A stretch of 64,000 nucleotides of DNA from Chrysaora quinquecirrha (Eukaryota > Cnidaria > Scyphozoa > Semaeostomeae > Pelagiidae), in contig JACTAT010000014.1 of assembly GCA_014526335.1 (NCBI GenBank), forward strand, positions 7,224,393 to 7,288,392, in the 5' to 3' direction. Positions within the stretch are counted from its first letter, which is position 1. Every line of letters begins with the position of its first letter. Below, piece by piece: positions 51,601 to 61,128 of this stretch. The notes beneath the pieces are model-generated. The model saw only the letters and a list, made by a program, of their open reading frames with translations. It did not search any database and was not told where the DNA came from. The translations under genes were made by a program, and so were the position numbers.

Positions 51601-54600
51601 ATGATTTTCAAAAAACAGGAATTCTGGAAATCCAAAAACTTTCGCGCTAAATTCTCGCTTACGTCGTCGTCCCCCGACTCCTTCTAGGAGTGTCTCCTGG
51701 CAACCGGTAAAATTGCAGTCTAGTTCGACGCCTTCGACCTTCAAACAGAGAATATCTCGAAAGTCTCGGAAACCTTCAGCTTTTGATAGGCTGATGGCAG
51801 AAGGTTTTGGAGAGCTCCAAAACCTGCCATTTTCAGAAGAATGACTTCGAAACACACACATTCCGAAAAACGAAGGATACCAAAAAAGAATTAGTTTAGA
51901 AGAGCACGCCCTATATTCGCTGGATTCGTTTCTCTTCCTTTCACACTGGCTACGATGTGGGTAGTGCGAAGAAGGCTTCGCTATCTTATAGGCAAAGGGT
52001 TGTGAGACTGTCGCTGCTCGCTGTGGGAGGAGTGGAGGGTCGTTCTTGACTGCGAATTGATAGTTACCGAAGAGGATTGAATACGCAAAGCGCTCTGCTT
52101 TTATGCTCTTGCAAGTCCCGTAAGGGAAATAGAGAAGGCTTCCAGTACTCACAGGGGATGATTTGGGATGATTATAGGTGCTGTGCTAGGTTCGTGCTGA
52201 AGTTCAGAGATTTCATCCATCATCATCATCATCGTCATAGTGACAACTCTCACTATTTCTAGGTTTTTGGAACCTCGTACGTTTCACATACATTTAATGA
52301 GAAACTTGAAGGTTTAAGATTCAAAACAACTTTTGCCATTTTTTTATGAAAACCCGATAAGCGGCCACCTCCCTATAATGACCACTAATCTTCAGTCCCA
52401 AACGCTTTCCAATAGTACAGTCCAACCTCCGAGTAGCGGCCACCTCTCATTAACGACCACTTGACCTTGAATCTACAATGGCCGCCATTCGGAGGTTTGA
52501 CTGAATTGCTTTTCGTTGCAGGTGCTTGATGGTTTTAGTTTAAGTATAAAGAGTGGCATGACAGTGGCATTGGTGGGTGAGTCAGGATGTGGCAAAAGTA
52601 CAGTAGTGAAACTTGTTCAAAGATTTTACGACCTCTTGGATGGATCGGTATGTTGAATCCCAATCTAATGAATTATCGATTATGCTCGACTTCAACTCCC
52701 ATTAAATGTGAATTTTAAGCAAAATTTGCTGCAATATCTCTCCTAGAACGACCGCAATTCCGGTCTTTGTCCGTGGGGAGGACTCCCTTACTCGAAACGG
52801 CTACCATTTTCCAGAAAATGACGCACCCGACCCAGATCTCTTTGAAGAGGTCTATTTCCATATTAAGCTCTGTTGTAAAAACATCTTGTTATGCATGTTG
52901 GAATTCAGATTTTATGTATTGCTTAGACTTATTACATGAACCGTAGTTATCGCTATTGAGTCTATGCTGGATGCGCAAACTACTCCGAGCAAACAGCTGT
53001 GTGGTTGTTGTTGTTGTTGTTGTTGTTGCTGTTTGCGAAAAGTGGGACTCATGTAATAAGTCTATGTGGAGCTATCGCTCGTTAATTTCTCCTTCGCCTT
53101 TCTTTTCTGTAGGTTGCTTTAGATGGCAATGACATAACTGAGTTGAATGTTGGTTGGTTACGTCAGCATATTGGTGTGGTTAGTCAAGAACCAGTCCTCT
53201 TCGAAGGCACCATTGCTGACAATATCAGAATGGGTAAAGATGACGCTACTGATGAAGAAATTGAAACTGCTGCTAAAAATGCCAATGCACATAATTTTGT
53301 ATCAGATCTTCCAAAGGTTTGAATTGAATTATTATTAAATTTATCATCCCATTTCATCCCTATATTTTAGATTTTGAAAAAAAACATTTCCACCTGTTGT
53401 TGCATTCTGATGCTAGAGAAGTACGGTTTTACAAATTATACCGTCATACGTATGGATTTTTCCACTAGTGGCATACCACAATAGATGGGATTCGTACATG
53501 GACTGCATGACCACAGAGCCAACGATGTTTCCACTGAGCTACAGAGCTATAGAGCTAGATATAGCTCAGTGGAAACGTCGTTGGCTCTCTGGTCATGCAG
53601 TCCAGGTTCGAATCCCATCTATTGTTATATGTCACTTGTGGAAAAATCTATCCTAGTGTTCGCCATTCATGACAAATATATCCTTCATATACGTATGTTT
53701 AGGGCAATGACTTGTGGTCTAGCTTCACCATACAGTGTTTGACTCTTGTCGGATTTGACAACCCTGGAAGACTTTTCGGTTCCAAAAAGGGGTTTGTATG
53801 ATTTCCGGAAAGGTCGCCAGAAAATTCCAAGCGTCAAATGCAAAACCAACTTTGTTGGCACTATCATTCAACCAATCTTTAACCTTAAATCCTAGAATAA
53901 GCCCCCACCTCCGAATAAGCCCCCTCGAATAAGCCCCCACCTAAGGATTAATTTTTACAAATAAGCCCCCCTCGCATAAGCCTTCATTGTGAATTATTTG
54001 AAGGCCTTTGAACTTGATTCTTTGAACTTGTTCTTGTCTATAATGCATGTTTCAACTAATTAAAACACTGAAAAAAGCTAGTGCTGACAGGTTCTACTAT
54101 CAATTCATCCAATAATCAGCAATTGGCTGTTGGCAAGCAGCTGATTTTGATTATAGAATGCATATGAGTTATCTTTTTCTCTCTGCTATTCTGTCGAAAA
54201 CACACTGGAACCATTAAACTTTTAAATACACGCTTTTTATAAGGAACCTATTTCAAGGCCTAGTTCTTAAAGTTCCTTATTTTTTGGGCCTCTTTTGAGG
54301 CAATTGTAGTTCCAAAAGTTCCTTAATAGTTCCTTAATTTAACTGCACATACAGTGGTCTTAACAATAAAAGAGAGACATGTGCATGTGAGCAAAGCTCG
54401 AGACTACTCAAAGAAACATTGGATACATGCTTAGCGTACAATTTATGTGATTTTCGACTGCAAATGAATGGAACCGGCTTTCTAATTCTTGATTATTTGC
54501 TGTGATAAGTATTCAACATTCAAAAGTTCCTTAATGATTTTCTCTTTAGTATTATAAGTTCTTTAAATTTTCGGCCCTTCTACATGTAGGTTCCTTATAA

Positions 54601-57600
54601 AGTGGTCTTTATAAAAAAGCGTGTAAGTCCCCTCCCTTGAATAAGCCCTCCCCTCGAATAAGCCCCCATCGTAAAATTCATTTTTACGATGAATTTAAGG
54701 TATCTGAGAGTGACAGGAAGATTGGCTTGGAGATTTTGTTAGCTATTTCAATAGTTCTTCAGCTTAGTGGAAATGTCGTCACCCGTCTGATCATACATTT
54801 TGGGCTCGAATGTCATCAATCATCATATTCTTATTGTGGAAAATTTAAGGGAAACTAATTGAATGGGCGTATTATTTCATTGCAGAAATATCAGACATTA
54901 GTTGGAGAAGGAGGAGCACAGTTGAGTGGAGGTCAAAAGCAAAGAATCGCCATTGCTCGTGCTCTTATTAGAGATCCCAAGATACTGCTTCTAGACGAGG
55001 CTACGTCCGCCTTGGATACCGAAAGCGAGACTATCGTACAAGCTGCTCTTGATAAGGTACTCTAGTTTTTGTAGGTGCACCATTTAAGAGTTGTTCTGGT
55101 TTAGGCCACTGTTGAGCTCTCCATGCTCAGGTCGCCATCTTGGGACTAAGACTATAACAGGTCATCCTATATACTTTCAGTGCTGCGATCTCAAAGTATT
55201 GCGTTGGAAAGCACAAAATACAAGAATTGACTTGATATCTCTCTTTGATTTAAAAAGTCTTGGAAATAGCGAAAAATTGCCTAATGAACAAGGGCGATAC
55301 CGTACCGCTTGCAAAGTTAAAGTAATATGTGTCTATGTAACATGATAATCTGTTTTATATGTTGCAGAAACCCGAAAAGACCTGATTTTGATTTCAAGCT
55401 CTTATAATGTTTTCATGATCTGTATTAGTACGGGAGTAAATGCGTTAGAAAGCGCAAAATACAAGACTTTAATGGATGAACCCATATTACCAGACCCATA
55501 TATGAATAGATGAAAACATGATAATTTGTGCTTAAATAACCAAACTTTGTAAAGAGCAATTTTAAAAGCCTCAATATCCATGTAAATAGGAAGATCGATG
55601 AACTCACTCTGCCGTCAGTCGGAAGGGACGTTAAACTAGGGGTCCCATGCCTGGATGCGGCATGCAAAGTAGGCCTAAATTAGCTGAAAAAGCTAGAATT
55701 AACAGCCTACTTAAAATAAAGTAACAACAACAACAAGACTTGACATCTCTCCTTGGTTTTAGGCCAGTCAGGGAAGAACAACGATTATAATTGCCCATCG
55801 ACTGTCGACAGTAAAGAACGCTGACATGATCGTCGCCGTACAGAATGGTCAGGTCGCCGAATACGGAACACACGAGCAGCTAATGGGCCGAAAAGGAGTC
55901 TACTATCAGCTAGTTATGTTGCAAACAATGGCAGAGCAAGTCGAAGAGGAAGAAGAGAATGAGACTTTGTCGATTCTCAGTCAAGAAGATCGAGGTAATA
56001 GTTGCAAATAGTTTTTGAGTTGTACAAAACTTCAACATTGCGATAAACAAGACATTTTGGGGCATACTTAAAAGTTTTTTTCGTCTGACACCCCTCAGAG
56101 TATGAACGTCAGAAACAGACCGAAACAATAAATTAAGGCGGAATTTATACCCAGATGCGGCTAGAAATGCACCAATCAGAAAGAAATGCTGAAATGGCAT
56201 TGTGTTTTAAACACCAATCAGCTTTAGGCGGGAAAAACAATAAAAATTGATTGAAGAGTCCAAGTGAGAAAACGAACTCTTTCTGTCTACACAGAACTGG
56301 CTTTTTGATTTTTAATAGGAAAGATTTCAAAACGGTGAGATGAAACGAGGATCTAACCCTGCCAGCCATAGCTTTATTGGGGAATTCAGCTTCTGGTGCT
56401 ATTATTGCACTGAGCAGACAACTCGGCCCTCCTCTCCCGTCATTTTTATCGAATTTTCTCCATACAATTCTGATGTTAGTCTGTTGGTGTAATGATTTTT
56501 AGAGCAAAGAATGGCGATGAAAATGATGAGACAAGTTTCTAGCATCTCAGCTGGCAGTGGGGAGGACGAAAAAGTAATAAAAGATCTTGAGAAGGCTCTT
56601 ACTAGAGGATTATCTGCAAGAAAAAGAAAACACCTGAGAAAGTAAAGGTGAAAAAGGTACGATCAACCCATTATTGGCTCAGTACTGAAAGTTTGTTACA
56701 ATTTTCAGATTTCGCGTGTTGTAAGTTTCATATATCTAGCTTGGGACCCTGAAAATATAGTATAATAGCAAAAATTTTGTAAAACCTAGAAATAAATATA
56801 TGAACAGAAGAAAGAGAATAGAGAATATATGAGCAAAAAAGAAGAAAATGAAGAAAAAACGGTATAGTTTAAGTTACCCCACGGTAATGTGAATGAAACG
56901 CAATATAACTCCAGACTACAATTATTCTTTTTAGGGTAAGAAAGAAGAAGAAGAACCGGAAGAAGAGGTTGAGATGCCTTCTATGAGACGTCTTATGGCA
57001 CTCAATGCAACCGAATGGCCTTACTTGTTAATTGGCAGTCTATTTGCTGCTGTAGTTGGTGCTTTCCCTGTTGTTTTTGCTTTCATTCTCAGTGAAATTC
57101 TCAAGGTAAATTTGTCTCAGATTTCTAGATTTGATGTGTTTCCCTGGCGAGGTCGGGTGGGGGGTACTTGACAAGATTGTAGGCTGTCCAAGCAACAGGA
57201 CATCCAGTACATCACAAATAAAGAAGAAGTCGTGAGCAAACAAGGAGTTTGGAACTAGTTATTTCCCCGTGTCTTGACATTTCTAGCTGGCCTTTCATTT
57301 TTCTCCTAATGCTCTGCACGCAAACTGTCGTACTTTGGGCAGATAATAAGAAAATGCCTGTCCTTGTCCATGGTGTTTTCATTACACATTAGGCAGATTC
57401 TGTCTTCTATGCACATAATTGTCCGTTATATAGCTACATTGTTTTCGGTATTGATTTCTATTTTGTTTTCAAGGTGTTTGCAGAAGTGGATGTAAGTAAA
57501 CTGCGAGATAAGGCTGAGTTCTGGTCCTTAATGTTTTTGGTCCTCGGATTCGCAGATGGAGTTTCCCTGTTAACATCAGTAAGTACAATAAATCTAGACT

Positions 57601-60600
57601 TCATGAAATTTAAATGCTTGGAATTCACGCATTGCTTTTGGTAACTAAAACTCTCCGGCGTGAGCATTAAGACGCAAAGATTACAACGAGGAGTGGCTCT
57701 GAGAATTGGTAGCGCAAGATCTTTGTTTCATTTACGGGTTTCCCAACCTGCCCACACCAAAACTAGAAAGTCGGTTTTATGTAAACAGAAAGATTCCCAC
57801 TTGGATTCTTCAAGTAATTCTATTGGTCATCCTGCTGTATATCGTGAGCTGATTGGTATTCAAAACACAATACCATTCGAGTTTAATTGTTCTGATTGGT
57901 GCATTTCGATCCCCATCTGGGCACAATTTCCGCCTTAATCAGTTGTTTCGGTCTGTTTCATTCTCTGAGGAGTTTCAGTTGAAAGAAGTTTTTATCAGCC
58001 ACCAACTAACAGAATTGGGGCATGGAGGCTTCTTCAAAACTCGCTAGAGTGTCTACACCGCTGTTTTCTCCGGACTTTTGGCCCTAACTGTAAGCAATTA
58101 GGAATAGATTTTTACTCTATTTAACATTTTCTACCTAGTCAACAATCTTTTTCTTGTCATGTTTTTCTAGGCCTTCTGTTTTGCAAAATCTGGTGAAATA
58201 CTAACCATGAGACTACGTCAACAAGCCTTCAAAGCTCTGCTTCGTCAAGTAAGTTTCTATAAAATTTATTCTTAGATGCCTAAATGATTCGTTGGCCAAT
58301 CAAATGTGAAATTCTAGTAGAAACAATAAGAATTATGTTACATTATGTCTTTTTATAGGCATATACAACCAACTATTGAGGTTTATTTAAGTTAAGATTA
58401 AGTTTAAGAGTAAGAGTAAGATAAGAGTAAGAGTAAGAGTAAGAGTAAGTGTAAGAGTAAGAGTAAGTGTAAGAGTAAGAATAAGAGTAAGAGTAAGTGT
58501 AAGAGTAAGAGTAAGTGTAAGAGTAAGTGTAAGAGTAAGAATAAGAGTAAGAGTAAGAGTAAGAGTAAGAGTTAAATTTGCTTGCTATAATAAGCAGTGA
58601 TTTTCGTGTCTAATACTGAATTGGATACTCTGTTTCTCATCGATATAACATAAACAAACTTGGGGCATTTCACTGCACAAAAGAGTGTAGGGTATTTCAA
58701 TTAAAGGGGTGAGTGTATTTTCTTGTAATTATGTATATGTTTTATTAAATGTATATACTGCTATGCGGTTATTGAACGATTGCGAGGTCAATGCTGGAAA
58801 ATATTCGGACCGAAGCATGACGTACGGACCGAACGTAGTGAGGCACGTACAAGAAGCTGAGGTCCGAATATTTTCCTGCATAGACCGAGCAGTCGTTCAA
58901 TAAAGGCTTTATTATATGGTGTTAAAAACAATATTGAGTATTTTCGAACTTTGTTGGAGAATGGTTACTCAAGAAACATCATTTGTCAGTATTTCATTTT
59001 CCCATCTCAATCTCTCTCACTTCATCAATGGGAAATTATGTGGTTATATCACGTGGTTATATCAACGCCGGTCAATACGGCTTTTACAGACTGTTGAAGA
59101 ACCAATCAGATTGCACAGTTGCTGATCCGAACAGCCGTATTTTCGAATATAATCAGTATACTTATAACATGCCCTTCCGCAAGGGTTTATCTCACCGAAT
59201 GCATAATAAATTTATAATTTTGTCCAGGCAACAAGTACTCGTCTTTCAACTATGGTTCAAGTTGGTGTTATGGGAATAACCGCATTGGTCATTGCATTCG
59301 TATATGAGTGGAGGCTAACCTTACTTATTCTGGCTTTCGTGCCGTTTTTGATGTTTGGCGGAGCGATGCACACAAAAATGATGACCAGTTTTGCAAGCGA
59401 GGAAAACGAAAAAATCGTTGAAGCGGGTGCGGTAAGTCAGCAAGCGTTACTTTTGTCTATCGTTGTATTTATTGTAATGACTGGCGCCACGCCGTCAAGA
59501 GGTTTGTGAGTCCGGGAGCAAATATGATATTATGTCGAAAAAAACTGATAACAGGTTTTCCGACGGTTTCAAAGATTCAACACAAACGGCAGATGAGACA
59601 CAGAAAAAGAGAGTTAAATATACATACTGATGCTAACACCTGAGCCTATTGCTGTCCCTGAAAATTTCTGCACGTCAATATTGTTTACTATCGTGTCACT
59701 GAATGTCAATAAGCTATTGGAATTTGTATTGTCTCACCCTCATTTATTAGAGTTTTTACCTCTTTATTGTAGTAGGTCAATATGCAGAAGAATATGTGAT
59801 TGGGTTCGAGACGCACGGTTTAATGGCCTTCAGTCAGATTTCAAATGTTCAATCACCACTTTACATGAAGTATTACTTATCATATCCATTCATGTTTCCA
59901 GGTGGCAACAGAGTCAATCATTAATATACGCACCGTTGTGTCACTTGGCAAAGAAAATTTCTTTTGGGAGAAGTACAGAAGTCTTCTTCATGGACCATAT
60001 TTGTAAGTCAAAATCTTTCACCCCCTGCATTTTCAATCCTTTTAAAGTCATTGTCAATGAGATTATCATTCTGGCAGGGGGTTTGTGATAGATTCAATGG
60101 CCTTGTGAGCAAAGGCGAGTTTTCATTCAAAATGCTTACCGTAATAATTCAGTTAAGTGCACTCCCTTCTGTTAAACGCTCCCCTCGACTAAGCACACCC
60201 CGTCTCAACAGAAACAGGGATGTTTTAGATTCTTTATGCTTTTGTTGAGTCCGCCTTCAGTTTGTTCTTAGCTTGTTGAATTTTTGCCAGAATCCAGGCT
60301 CGAGTTCTTGTAAAGTTGTTCTTATAAAAGAGTGAAATTTTCGAGGAATTCTTCTCCGTTTTTAGGAAATCAAGATGGCGATGTCATGCTTATGGCCTAA
60401 GTTTCGGCTTTTCAATAGCCATCATGTTCTTCTGTAACGCAGCCGCGTTTAGATTCGGTGGATATCTTGTAGCACAGAAGGGTACCCCATTCCATGATAT
60501 GTTCAAGTAAGTATTGAATCATCATTATTTTTCTCGATTCTGAAAATTTTTTGTCTCTGCGGTGTTTGCTGTAGCATCAGAGCTTACTGTTAACTACAGA

Positions 60601-60940
60601 CCCGTGTCGTGAGTCATATCACTAGTTCCTTCGCGTTATCATCATCGTTACAATCAGCATCTTCATTATCATCATGTTGATCGTCATCGTTGACATCATC
60701 ATCATCATCATCATCATTAAAACAGACAAAATTTATTTTTCATTTATATTTACTTAATTTGACACTGAGATATTGATTGAAATCTTTCAAATTTATTGTA
60801 GATAAAAGTAATCTTCCAAATTGTATTAGGTTTAGGTTTAATTTTACTTTACTTTTTGTATAACTTGTAATTAACGTTTTATCGGAGGGCCCCTCGTAAA
60901 TCAGCATTTGCTGTATGGGCTACCCTCCTTAAAGAAATTA

Positions 60941-60971
<31 letters not shown>

Positions 60972-61084
60972 TATCAACACATCATCATCATCATCATTAT
61001 CATAATCATCATCATCCTCATCATCCTCATCATCATTATCATCATCATCATCACCATCATCGTCATCATTACTATCATTATCAC

Positions 61085-61128
<44 letters not shown>

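Noticed and set aside
51517..52152. 211-residue minus-strand open frame
   Set aside because: It spans a MITE with GGGCGTG inverted ends inside an ABCB intron and shows no recognisable domain.
53562..53635. Possible tRNA gene
   Set aside because: It is one arm of a palindrome with no convincing cloverleaf; treated as tRNA-derived repeat.
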